Notes under the pieces: generated by a model
What the model was told of the DNA's origin: nothing
What the model saw: the letters and a program-made list of their open reading frames with translations, nothing else
Databases searched by the model: none
Translations under genes and position numbers: made by a program
In this document: piece by piece, positions 24,115-31,804 of the stretch
Layout: each line of letters opens with the position of its first letter
Position numbering within the stretch: position 1 is the stretch's first letter
NCBI RefSeq assembly: GCF_900090225.1
Contig: NZ_FMHY01000002.1
Coordinates: 3,658,001-3,722,000, forward strand
DNA length: 64,000 nt
Source of the DNA: Micromonospora eburnea
GTDB lineage: Bacteria > Actinomycetota > Actinomycetes > Mycobacteriales > Micromonosporaceae
Direction of reading: 5' to 3'

Positions 24115-24976
24115 CGAGCTTGACGCGCTGTTCACCACGCTGCGTGGGACGCCGCCGCCGGCCGTCTTCGCGCCCGCCGAACAGGTACGCCGGCGCGGCC
24201 GGCGCCGGAGCCACCGCCAGGTTCTCGCGGCGGGAGCCGGCGTGCTCACCGTCGCGGCGGTCGCCGGAGTGCTCGGCGCGGGCCTGCCCGGGTCACGTCC
24301 CGGTGTTCTCTCCGCCCCGGCCGCGTCGACCGCGTCGGCCGTGCCGCCCGCGTCGGCCGTCCCGACCCGGTCGGCGGCGTCCACCGACAGCTCCTCGGCG
24401 CCGGCCGGCCCGTCCGCACCCGTGCCCGCCACCCCGCTGCTCCAGGCACAGGACCTCGGCCCCGGTGACTGGCGGCGCTTCGAGGCGGAACAGCTGGAGA
24501 ACCGGGATCGCTGGTACTGGGGATTCTGGGACGGCATGTGTCCGGGCTACCGGTCCGGTCCGCTCCCCTCGCTGCCACATCAGAAGGCCCTGGAGACGGT
24601 CGCCTACCGGATGGACGGGGCATCCGGTGGCGTCACCAGCGTGTCGCAGATCGTCGAGCGGTACACCGCCGGCTGGGGGCACGACAACCTGGCCGACGTC
24701 CGCGCCGTCATCGACCGGTGCGGGCAGCCGGAGCCCACGACGGCGACGCCGACCGTGGAGCGGTTCGCCATCGTGGAGACCGGCTTCGCCGGCGACGAGT
24801 CCCTGCTCGTCCGGCAGGACCTGGTGCGGCTACGGACGAGTTCGGCCGGCGCCGAGCATCTCGGCTACATCGCCGTCGTCCGGGTCGGGGATGTGGTGAC
24901 CACGGTCCGGGCGTACCCGCCGGAGCCAGACCGGGTGCGCGGCCTGGCCGGACTGGCGGCGGCCCGGCTGGGATGA
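24107..24976 (+). CDS. Membrane-anchored partner of the ECF sigma factor
   Basis: A 289-residue protein: a cytoplasmic N-terminus of about 42 residues ending in RRRGRRRSHR, one transmembrane helix (QVLAAGAGVLTVAAVAGVLG), a Ser/Ala/Pro-rich linker and an extracytoplasmic domain from about residue 105 with two Cys (WDGMCPGY and DRCGQPEP). The N-terminal MSDELDALFTTLRGTPPP block is seen in proteins encoded next to actinobacterial ECF factors. No HxxxCxxC zinc anti-sigma motif is visible. Overlap with the sigma gene implies coupled synthesis and an anti-sigma-like role; this is inference. Confidence 0.75.
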   Translation: MSDELDALFTTLRGTPPPAVFAPAEQVRRRGRRRSHRQVLAAGAGVLTVAAVAGVLGAGLPGSRPGVLSAPAASTASAVPPASAVPTRSAASTDSSSAPAGPSAPVPATPLLQAQDLGPGDWRRFEAEQLENRDRWYWGFWDGMCPGYRSGPLPSLPHQKALETVAYRMDGASGGVTSVSQIVERYTAGWGHDNLADVRAVIDRCGQPEPTTATPTVERFAIVETGFAGDESLLVRQDLVRLRTSSAGAEHLGYIAVVRVGDVVTTVRAYPPEPDRVRGLAGLAAARLG

Positions 24977-25409
24977 GCCGTGCCGGGGCCGGCGACGGTC
25001 GGGGCGGCGCGCGTGGCGGTGGGATCGGGTGGTGCGGGTACGCCGGGTGAGGTCAGGCCCATTCACGACTCACGGGCGCAACATGGCCGACCCGGGACTG
25101 TAACGACCGAATCTTGATATACCAGTTACATCGATGTACAATAGTATACCAATTCAAGAAGCGGTCCGGTGGCCGCCGGAAGAGATGCCTCACAACGACT
25201 TGAACCGGCGACTCCACCAAAGGCCGCACACCCGAACAATCCGAGTAGACGGGAAATTCGGTTTTCGCACTGGTTCGCATCGGACCAGTCACGTGCTGAC
25301 CATTCGCAGGCGCCCGCACCAGCTTCGACCTGGCCAGGACCAGTTGGCCAAGTGCTCGACGCCGCGGAGAAATGCCCCTGGAACAGGCGTAACCGGAAGA
25401 GGGCGGAGA
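24977..25409. other. 433-base intergenic region with long leader of the winged-helix gene
   Basis: No gene recognised. Positions 25100-25170 are strikingly AT-rich for this genome and hold a consensus-like promoter (see the next entry). About 260 bases then separate the predicted transcription start from the ATG at 25410. The frame of the following gene stays open upstream to 25134, but its translation has no family resemblance, so I treat it as a long untranslated leader. Confidence 0.5.
25114..25154 (+). promoter_or_regulatory. Promoter with palindromic operator
   Basis: TTGATA (25114-25119), a 17-base spacer and TACAAT (25137-25142) form a good housekeeping-type promoter. The spacer contains the perfect 12-base palindrome TACATCGATGTA (25127-25138), and the unit is framed by direct repeats TATACCAGTT (25118-25127) and TATACCAATT (25145-25154), 27 bases apart. 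The layout suggests tight regulation of the downstream winged-helix gene. Confidence 0.65.
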
Positions 25410-25916
25410 ATGAGCGGAATTCCGACCGCATCCCTGGTCATCGGCATTGCGTCCTCGCCGGACGAACGCAGGCGGCTCGCACAACTGCTCGCCGGGGCGG
25501 CGGCCATCCTGATCGTGTCGAGCGTCGACCAGGCCCGACAGTTTCTCGGCGCGCCCGGGGCGTCCCGGGCCACCCCCGCACCACCCGTCGAGGCCGCGGC
25601 CCCCGAGGCCCCAGCGGGCGTCGGCACGCCGCCCGAACTGAGCGTCGACTCCGACCGACGGGTGCTGCGCTGGCTGGACCGGGAGATCGAACTGACCCCG
25701 CTGGAGCACGACTTCCTGCGCTGCCTGGTCGGCACACCCGGACAGGTGTGGACCTACGAGCGGCTGCACCTGACCGTCTGGGGCAACCGACACCTGGGCC
25801 GCGGCTCCGACATGCACTCGGTGGTGCGCCGGGTACGGCGCAAGCTCGCCCGGCTGGACGCCTCGGCGACGATCCACGCGGTCCGTGGGGTCGGCTTCCG
25901 CCTGGCCACCGCCTGA
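25410..25916 (+). CDS. OmpR-type winged-helix protein with truncated receiver-like N-terminus
   Basis: A 168-residue DNA-binding protein. The C-terminal 95 residues form an OmpR/PhoB-type winged helix: LRWLDREIELTPLEHDFLRCL, WTYERLHLTVWGN, SVVRRVRRKLARLDAS and IHAVRGVGFRLAT. The N-terminal 45 residues (SLVIGIASSPDERRRLAQLL, ILIVSSVDQARQFL) look like the first beta-alpha-beta-alpha of a receiver domain, without a phospho-acceptor Asp or the rest of the fold; a Pro/Ala linker joins the two parts. A paralogue lies at 30701, on the far side of the subtilase gene, so the pair probably regulates the subtilase. No histidine kinase is nearby. Confidence 0.8.
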   Translation: MSGIPTASLVIGIASSPDERRRLAQLLAGAAAILIVSSVDQARQFLGAPGASRATPAPPVEAAAPEAPAGVGTPPELSVDSDRRVLRWLDREIELTPLEHDFLRCLVGTPGQVWTYERLHLTVWGNRHLGRGSDMHSVVRRVRRKLARLDASATIHAVRGVGFRLATA

Positions 25917-25949
25917 CCGTCGCCGCCCGGTCGACCCACCGCGCCACGC

Positions 25950-25988
25950 GATCCGGCCCGCCTGGTCGATGACCAGGCGGGCCGGATC
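25950..25988. terminator. Perfect 18-bp hairpin between convergent genes
   Basis: An 18-base arm at 25950-25967 (GATCCGGCC at its outer end) is perfectly complementary to 25971-25988 around a GAT loop. It lies between the convergent stops of the winged-helix gene and the subtilase gene, so it can terminate both. Confidence 0.85.
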
Positions 25989-26009
25989 CTTCATCTGTCG
26001 GTCAGATCG

Positions 26010-29000
26010 TCAGCACTTGATCGGGGAGAGCGCGAAGTCCTCCACCGTGGGCGTGCCGCTGACCAGCTTCGCCTGACGGGTCTGGGGCTTCCAGCCGTCC
26101 TTGGCGACGATGATCGTCAGCGGGTTGTTGCGACGGTCCATCCAGTAGGCGTACTTGCCGTCGGCGTCGGTGGCGAACGTGTACGAACTCGTCCACGAGT
26201 CGACCTGGACGACCGCGCCAACCAGCGGCGCCTTGGCACCCTGGCAGCTCGTCCCGGTGACCGTGCCCATCAGCTTGCTCCAGGTGTTCGGCGGGTTCGC
26301 GGTCATCGTCACCGGCACCGGCTGCACCGTGTACGGCGTGTTCTGCTTGATCGCGATCGAGGCGCTGTACGCACCCGGCTGGTCGACGTTCGCCGTCATC
26401 GTGACGTTGACCGTGACCTTCTGACCCGGCGCCAGCGTGGCCGACGTCTTGTCGATCGTCATCCAGCTGACGTCCGCCGAGGCCTCGGCGCACTGCTCGA
26501 ACCCGGGCAGCGCCTCGCTCTCCGCCTGGGCGTCGAAGCTGCCCGACGAGCCACCGACCTTGTAGAAGCCGCAGGCCGCGCCGCCACGGTAGCGGGCGGT
26601 GTTGGCGTTCGGCAGGTTCGACCACGAGTTGCTGGCCGGGTCGTACGCGAAGCCGGCGTTGGTGATGGCCCCGCCCTGCACGCCACCGACGACCAGGAGC
26701 TTGCCGCTCGCGACGGCGAACGAGCTGGCCCAGTTGTCGGCCGGCGCGTCGGCGATGGCCTTCCAGGTGTTGGCCCCCGGGTCGAAGGCGTAGCCCGCCT
26801 TCTGCGCCACGGAACCGTCGTTACCGCCGGTGCAGTAGACGACACCGTCGATCCCGCCGCAGGACAGGAACGCCACCGACTTCGGGTAGTTGGGCAGCGT
26901 CTCCCAGGCGTCGCTGCCCGGGTCGTACCGGACGACGGAGTTCGACATCGGCGTGCAGGACGACGTCGTGCACCCGCCGACGGCGTACAGCTTGCCGTCG
27001 ACGACCGCCTGGCCGGCCGCGGAGCGCGGCGCGGGGTTGTTGGCCTTCTTCGTCCAGCTGTTGGCCGCCGGGTCGTACGACCAGGTGGTGCCGTCGGGCC
27101 CGGACGCGCCCCAGCCACCGGTCACGATGATCTTCCCGTCCGCGACGCCCACCGTCACGGCGTTACGCGCGCCCGGAAGATCGGCGATCGGCGCCCAGTT
27201 CTGCGCGATCGGGTCGTAGACGTAGTTCTTCGCGGTGGAGGCCGTCCCGTCGCCACCAGCGATCGAGTAGACCTTGCCGTCGAGGTTCACCACCCGGTTG
27301 TCCATCACCTTGGCCGGGTAGTTGGCGATGTCCGTCCAGGGCGCGGCGTGCGGGCCGGTCGCGGCGGAGGCCGCCGTGGCCGACTTGCCGGACGTCTGCG
27401 CGGCGAACGACGTCGGGACGTTGAGCCGCTGCTCCGGTGCGCCGCTGGCGGCGAGCAGCTGCTGCTTGCTCAGCTGGGAGCCGTCGGCCCGCTGGAGCAC
27501 GAAGCCGCCGTCCCGCTCACTGAACTCCACGTCGACCGGAGCCCCGCCGGTGTTGGTCACCGTGAAGCTCTTGCTGACCTTGCCGTCGGGCATCTTCGCG
27601 GAGCCGACCACCTCGGCCGGCTTGATCGACAGCTGGCCGGCCGCGAGCTGGAAGCTCGTGCTGGTCACCCAGTCGGTCGCGACGTTGACCTGCTTGCTCT
27701 GGCCGACGTACTTGCCGGCGTTGGCGGTGAACTTGTGCGAACCGGTCAGCGACGAGAACATCCAGAAGAAGCCGTCGGGCAGCTTGGTGTCGTCCGGCGT
27801 CGCCACCGAGGTGGTCTTCTCCGCCGGCCGGTCGTCGCTGGTGACGGTCGCGCCGTTGACGTAGCTGTTGTCGTTCTTGTCCTGCACGTGGCCGATCACC
27901 AGACCACCGTCGACCGGCTGGCAGGTGACCTGGCTGCCGATCAGCACGTTGTCGACCTGCCACCACCACGCCCAGGCGGCGTCGTAGTAGCGGAACCGCA
28001 CCCGGGTCTGCGCGTTGCCGGCCGCCTGCGGGATCTTGATCTCGGTGACCAGCGGCCCGCGGGCGTTGGCCGACTGCAGGAGGACGTTGGTCCAGGTGGT
28101 GCCGCCGTCGAGGCTGAGGTCGACCGCCCCGCGGTTGGCGCTCAGCTGCCGGAAGTCCTGGTTGAACCGGATCACCGGCGCCGCGACGTTGGTCAGGTCG
28201 ACGACCGGGCTGACGAGCGAGGTGTCCTGCCGCTGGCCGCTGCCGTACTTGTCGCTGTCGACGATCGCGAAGTTACCGGTGCCGCCGGTCAGGTTGCCCC
28301 GGTTGCCCGGGTCGTTGAACTGCCAGACCTGGCCGTTGCCGAGCCCGTCCACCACGGACCAGCCGGCCGGCACCGTGGCGCCGTCGAAGGTCTCGTACAC
28401 CCCGTCGGAGCCCCACCGGTAGCCGGGCGCCGCGGTGCACGAGTTGGCGACCACCGGAACGGCCACGTTGTGGGTGACGTTGCCCGAGCCGACCACGACG
28501 TCCTTGGTCACCGTCTGGTAGCCCGGGTACTGCGGCTCGACCTTCACGCTGTACGTCGCCCCGGCCGGGAGCTTGAAGCTGTAACGGCCGTCGGCGGGCG
28601 TGGTGTAGTCGGACACACCCGACGGGCCCTCGACGCTCACCTTCGCGTACAGCGGCCAGCCGTGTCCGGAGCCGTCGGTGACCGAACCACTGACGGTGAC
28701 GCTGGGCACCGCCGACAGCGCGACGTTGGTCGTCGTCGTCGCGTCCTTGGTGATCTTCGCCGACACCGTCTTGCTCTGGTAGGCGAAGGCCGAGACGGCG
28801 ACCTGGTAGTCACCAGCCGGCAGGAGGGACGAGTACTTGCCGTCGCTCCCGGTGGTCAGCTGGCGGTCGGCCCCACCGGTCAGGGCCACCGTGGCACCCG
28901 CGATCGGGGCACCGGTGGCCGCGTCCGTGACGGTGCCGGCCAGGGTGCCGGTGTCGCCGATCGGGGCCGCGTTGAGCAGCGCGAGGACGTCCAGCCGGCC

Positions 29001-30416
29001 CTCGCCGTAGACGTTGTTGTTCGCCGCGGTGCCGCCGCACTGGGTGTCGGCCTTGTCGACCGCACTGGTGTTGAGCAGCGCGCGGGTGGCGGTGATGTCA
29101 CCGACCAGCGACGGCGCCGCCGACCACAGCAGCGCGACCGCGCCCGCGAGGTGCGGGGAGGCCATCGAGGTGCCGTTGTAGCTGGCGTAGCTGCTGCCCG
29201 GAACGCTCGACCGGACGTTCACGCCGGGTGCGGCGATGTTCGGCTTGATCGTTCCGCCCTGTCCAGCTCCACGGGAGGAGAAGCTGGCGATGTTGTTGTT
29301 GATGTCGTACGCGCCGGCGGAGTAGTTGCTGGTCAGGCTGCCCGGCGAGCCGCTGGTCTGGCAGCCCGGACCGTTGTTGCCGTTGGACCAGGCGCCGAAG
29401 ATGCCCGAGGCGGTCCAGGCGTTGGTCACGTCCTCCATGAACGGTTCGTTGGAGGGCAGCGTGGTACCCCACGAGTTGTTGATGATGTTCGGCCGCTTGC
29501 TCGCGTCCGGGTTCTGACCGTTGAGGTCCCGGGGCTGCAGCATCCACTGGCCGGAGGAGATCAGCGCGGCGTCGCTGGGGCAGCAGCCGTTCGCCGCGAT
29601 CCACTTGACCTCGGGCGCGACGCCGATCTGGTTGGCCCCGTCGGAGCCGGCCATCGTGCCCATGGTGTGGGTGCCGTGGCCGTTGCTGTCGCAGGGGGCG
29701 GCGGCGCAGGTCCCGGCGGCGTTGTACCAGTTGTAGTTGTGGTCGAACGTGCCGTCGCCGTTGTTGCCGCGGTAGGAGCTCACCAGGGCCGGGTGGTCGA
29801 ACTGGACCCCGGTGTCGATGTTCGCCACCGTGATGCCGGCGCCCTTGACCCCGTACTGGGACCAGACCTGGTCGGCCTTGATGTTCGCGATGCCCCACTC
29901 GAGGGCGTTCACCGTCTTCTCGTTGGTGCCCTCGGTGACCTCGGGCACCTTGTACTCGATCGGGGCGTACAGGCCGTCGACCTCGGCGTGCGCGGCGAAG
30001 TTCTGCACCATCGTCGAGGAGCCGCCGCTGACCTTGATGGCGTTGGTCGCCCAGAAGGTCTGGTACTTCACGCCGGAGCTGTCGAGCTCGGCCTTGATCT
30101 TGGCCTGGCTCGCCGCGGCGGTCTTCTGCAACGCCTCGGCGACCGCGGTGCCTCGCTTGGTCCAGTCCTTGATCGCACTGGCCTTGCTCAGGTCCGCCTT
30201 GTCCTTGAAGTGGATCCAGAAGTCGCCCTCGTTCTTGGCCTGCAACTGCTTCGCCAGGTCCGGGCGAATCTTGTCCGAGGGGGATGCCGCGCCTGTTCCC
30301 GTGCCGGCCTGGGCGCCGGTGCTGGCGGCGACCAGGGCTGTCGCGGCGAGGGCCAGAGCCGCGCCTGCGCTCACCAGAGATCTGGCTACGCGCCTCGAAT
30401 GTGGACGTCTCAGCAT
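26010..30416 (-). CDS. Large secreted subtilase (S8) with carboxypeptidase-regulatory-like and kelch repeats
   Basis: A 1468-residue secreted serine protease. Residues 1-37 are a Sec signal ending TGAQA. An I9-like propeptide follows to about residue 170. The S8 domain has the triad Asp in ANIDTGVQFDHP (about 201), His in NGHGTHTMGTMAG (about 247) and Ser in NGTSMASPHLAGA (about 417), with oxyanion Asn in INNSWGT. Two carboxypeptidase-regulatory-like beta domains follow (AGTVTDAATGAPIAGATV, VSGSVTDGSGHGWP), a MAM/jelly-roll-like segment, a linker, then five or six kelch repeats (for example VYSIAGG, IIVTGGWG, LYAVGGC, VYCTGGNDG, LLVVGGVQGG) and a last beta domain. GGAGGAGG precedes the ATG. 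Bounded by two paralogous winged-helix genes. Confidence 0.93.
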   Translation of the reverse strand: MLRRPHSRRVARSLVSAGAALALAATALVAASTGAQAGTGTGAASPSDKIRPDLAKQLQAKNEGDFWIHFKDKADLSKASAIKDWTKRGTAVAEALQKTAAASQAKIKAELDSSGVKYQTFWATNAIKVSGGSSTMVQNFAAHAEVDGLYAPIEYKVPEVTEGTNEKTVNALEWGIANIKADQVWSQYGVKGAGITVANIDTGVQFDHPALVSSYRGNNGDGTFDHNYNWYNAAGTCAAAPCDSNGHGTHTMGTMAGSDGANQIGVAPEVKWIAANGCCPSDAALISSGQWMLQPRDLNGQNPDASKRPNIINNSWGTTLPSNEPFMEDVTNAWTASGIFGAWSNGNNGPGCQTSGSPGSLTSNYSAGAYDINNNIASFSSRGAGQGGTIKPNIAAPGVNVRSSVPGSSYASYNGTSMASPHLAGAVALLWSAAPSLVGDITATRALLNTSAVDKADTQCGGTAANNNVYGEGRLDVLALLNAAPIGDTGTLAGTVTDAATGAPIAGATVALTGGADRQLTTGSDGKYSSLLPAGDYQVAVSAFAYQSKTVSAKITKDATTTTNVALSAVPSVTVSGSVTDGSGHGWPLYAKVSVEGPSGVSDYTTPADGRYSFKLPAGATYSVKVEPQYPGYQTVTKDVVVGSGNVTHNVAVPVVANSCTAAPGYRWGSDGVYETFDGATVPAGWSVVDGLGNGQVWQFNDPGNRGNLTGGTGNFAIVDSDKYGSGQRQDTSLVSPVVDLTNVAAPVIRFNQDFRQLSANRGAVDLSLDGGTTWTNVLLQSANARGPLVTEIKIPQAAGNAQTRVRFRYYDAAWAWWWQVDNVLIGSQVTCQPVDGGLVIGHVQDKNDNSYVNGATVTSDDRPAEKTTSVATPDDTKLPDGFFWMFSSLTGSHKFTANAGKYVGQSKQVNVATDWVTSTSFQLAAGQLSIKPAEVVGSAKMPDGKVSKSFTVTNTGGAPVDVEFSERDGGFVLQRADGSQLSKQQLLAASGAPEQRLNVPTSFAAQTSGKSATAASAATGPHAAPWTDIANYPAKVMDNRVVNLDGKVYSIAGGDGTASTAKNYVYDPIAQNWAPIADLPGARNAVTVGVADGKIIVTGGWGASGPDGTTWSYDPAANSWTKKANNPAPRSAAGQAVVDGKLYAVGGCTTSSCTPMSNSVVRYDPGSDAWETLPNYPKSVAFLSCGGIDGVVYCTGGNDGSVAQKAGYAFDPGANTWKAIADAPADNWASSFAVASGKLLVVGGVQGGAITNAGFAYDPASNSWSNLPNANTARYRGGAACGFYKVGGSSGSFDAQAESEALPGFEQCAEASADVSWMTIDKTSATLAPGQKVTVNVTMTANVDQPGAYSASIAIKQNTPYTVQPVPVTMTANPPNTWSKLMGTVTGTSCQGAKAPLVGAVVQVDSWTSSYTFATDADGKYAYWMDRRNNPLTIIVAKDGWKPQTRQAKLVSGTPTVEDFALSPIKC

Positions 30417-30561
30417 CGCTGCTGCCTCCTCCAGAACGACCCGCAGTTGATCGAGCCATGGCGAAGGGTGCAGGAGATCCTTCCCGTGTGGATCACGCCG
30501 GAACGAACGAACCCCCCGTGCCCCGGGGCCGCCGTGCGGGTCACGCCGGCTGCCCGGTTGG

Positions 30562-30591
30562 ACACTATGATCTAGCGGAAAGGACGATCAA
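30562..30591 (-). promoter_or_regulatory. Probable promoter of the subtilase gene
   Basis: Read on the minus strand, TTGATC (30591-30586) and TAGTGT (30567-30562) are separated by 18 bases. Transcription would start about 140 bases before the subtilase ATG. Confidence 0.5.
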
Positions 30592-30609
30592 GGACAGGAC
30601 GTGAGCAAC

Positions 30610-30659
30610 TTGTCACTAACGGTTGCCTAGTTCGCGGCAAGATTGACAATTACTGTCAC
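30610..30659. repeat. Repeated TGTCAC motifs and small inverted repeat
   Basis: TGTCAC occurs at 30611-30616 and 30654-30659; TGACA-ATTAC-TGTCA at 30644-30658 is an inverted repeat with perfect five-base arms. They lie between the divergent subtilase and second winged-helix genes, as expected for binding sites of a regulator acting on both. The remaining sequence of this 284-base gap shows nothing else. Confidence 0.4.
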
Positions 30660-30700
30660 GGCCAGGACGAGGTTGGGCGGAAATTGCCCATCGTTTCGGG

Positions 30701-31267
30701 GTGGGGGCTGTGGTCGAGTACGACGAGAGCGCTGTGCCGGACGAGTCGGCTCCGGTCGAGAACCTCTTTCCACTGTTGATAGCGGTGACGCCGTCACCGG
30801 CCGAGCGGATCCGGCTCGCGGAACTCCTCGACGGCGTCGCGCCGCTGCTGCTGGTGGCCGACCTCGATGAGCTGCGCAAACTGATCGCGGCTCCGAAGCA
30901 ACCCGCAGCGACGCCGTCCACACCGGCGCCCGCACCCGCCCCGCCGCCGGCACCTGACGAGGTCCTGCTGATCGACTCTGTCCGGTCCACCGCCCGCTGC
31001 GGGGACCGGGAGGTCGGTCTCACCCGACTTGAGCACGACCTGCTGACCTGCCTGACCACCGAGCCGGTCCGGGCCTGGAGCTACGCCGAGCTGCACCGGT
31101 CGGTCTGGCGTGACGAGGGACGGCAACGCAAGGCGGACGTGCAGTCCCTGGTGAAGCGACTACGGCGCAAGCTCACCAAGCTCGGCACCGGCGTCACCAT
31201 CGACGCCGTACGCGGTGTCGGATTCCGGCTGACCGACCATCAGCGTCCGCGGATCGGCGGCGCGTGA
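30701..31267 (+). CDS. OmpR-type winged-helix protein with truncated receiver-like N-terminus (paralogue)
   Basis: A 188-residue paralogue of the protein at 25410. The N-terminal receiver-like stub reads LLIAVTPSPAERIRLAELLDG and LLLVADLDELRKLIAA; a Pro/Ala linker of about 20 residues follows; the winged helix contains VGLTRLEHDLLTCL, WSYAELHRSVWRD, VQSLVKRLRRKLTKLG and IDAVRGVGFRLTD. As in its relative, the phosphorylation Asp and the second half of the receiver fold are missing. It is divergent from the subtilase gene. GTG at 30701 is used; GTG at 30710 is equally possible, since a GGTGGGGG tract lies between them. Confidence 0.8.
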   Translation: MGAVVEYDESAVPDESAPVENLFPLLIAVTPSPAERIRLAELLDGVAPLLLVADLDELRKLIAAPKQPAATPSTPAPAPAPPPAPDEVLLIDSVRSTARCGDREVGLTRLEHDLLTCLTTEPVRAWSYAELHRSVWRDEGRQRKADVQSLVKRLRRKLTKLGTGVTIDAVRGVGFRLTDHQRPRIGGA

Positions 31268-31291
31268 GGCTCGGCCGCCTCGGCGGGGCAC

Positions 31292-31804
31292 TCATTCCTG
31301 CGTGGGCGCTCGCCGCGCACCGGTGGGCCACAGGATCGTGGTCGGAATGCCGCGCCGCCGCGCCTCGTCGACGGTGCGGTCCGTCGCCGCGGCGTGGTGC
31401 CCGGGTTCGCCGTCCCAGACCGCCACGAGTCGCTGAACCCGGCGGAGCAGCTCCCGGTTGGCGGCCACGTAGGCGGCGGTGCCGGAGCGCCGGTGCCCGG
31501 TGTGGACGACCCGGGTGGCACGCTGGAGCAGTTCGTCGAAGGCAGCCCGACTGTCCGCTCCGACCGCCACGGACCGGTAGTCCGGGGCCGGCAGGATCAC
31601 CTCGTACGTGCCACCGGTGGCCAGGACCGCGCGCGCGAAGAGCTGGTCGGCGCCGGCCGCCAGACAGGTCACGCCGTGCACCGGTCGGTCGCTGATCCGC
31701 CGCAGCTCGACGCGGAGGGCATCGGCGACGAGCCGCTCGGTCGCCGGGGTCAGGTGGATGTGCCCGGTGATGCCGACGCGCAGCGGCGCGGGGTCAGGCC
31801 CCAT
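31292..31804 (-). CDS. SLOG-superfamily nucleotide-binding protein
   Basis: A 170-residue single-domain Rossmann-like protein: LRVGITGHIHLTPATERLVA at the N-terminus, GVTCLAAGADQLFARAVL, an ILPAPDYRS strand-loop and LVAVWDGEPGHHAAATDRTV, followed by a GIPTTILWPTG end. The GITGH, AAGADQ and WDG-P blocks match the SLOG (SMF/DprA-LOG) group, which binds or processes nucleotide-derived ligands and is recurrent in conflict systems. Its ATG lies inside the end of the TrkA-N/RyR gene (11-base overlap), so the two are translationally coupled. The ligand is unknown. I am confident of the fold, less of the exact SLOG family. Confidence 0.68.
   Translation of the reverse strand: MGPDPAPLRVGITGHIHLTPATERLVADALRVELRRISDRPVHGVTCLAAGADQLFARAVLATGGTYEVILPAPDYRSVAVGADSRAAFDELLQRATRVVHTGHRRSGTAAYVAANRELLRRVQRLVAVWDGEPGHHAAATDRTVDEARRRGIPTTILWPTGARRAPTQE

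Noticed and set aside
23581..24976. Zinc-binding anti-sigma factor
   Set aside because: The membrane partner of the ECF factor lacks an HxxxCxxC motif, so only a general anti-sigma-like or sensor role can be suggested.
27348..30575. Very long open frame on the plus strand, 1075 codons
   Set aside because: It is antisense to the subtilase gene, whose frame has all family motifs. The translation is Val/Gly/Arg-rich without any domain, as expected from an antisense frame in GC-rich coding DNA.
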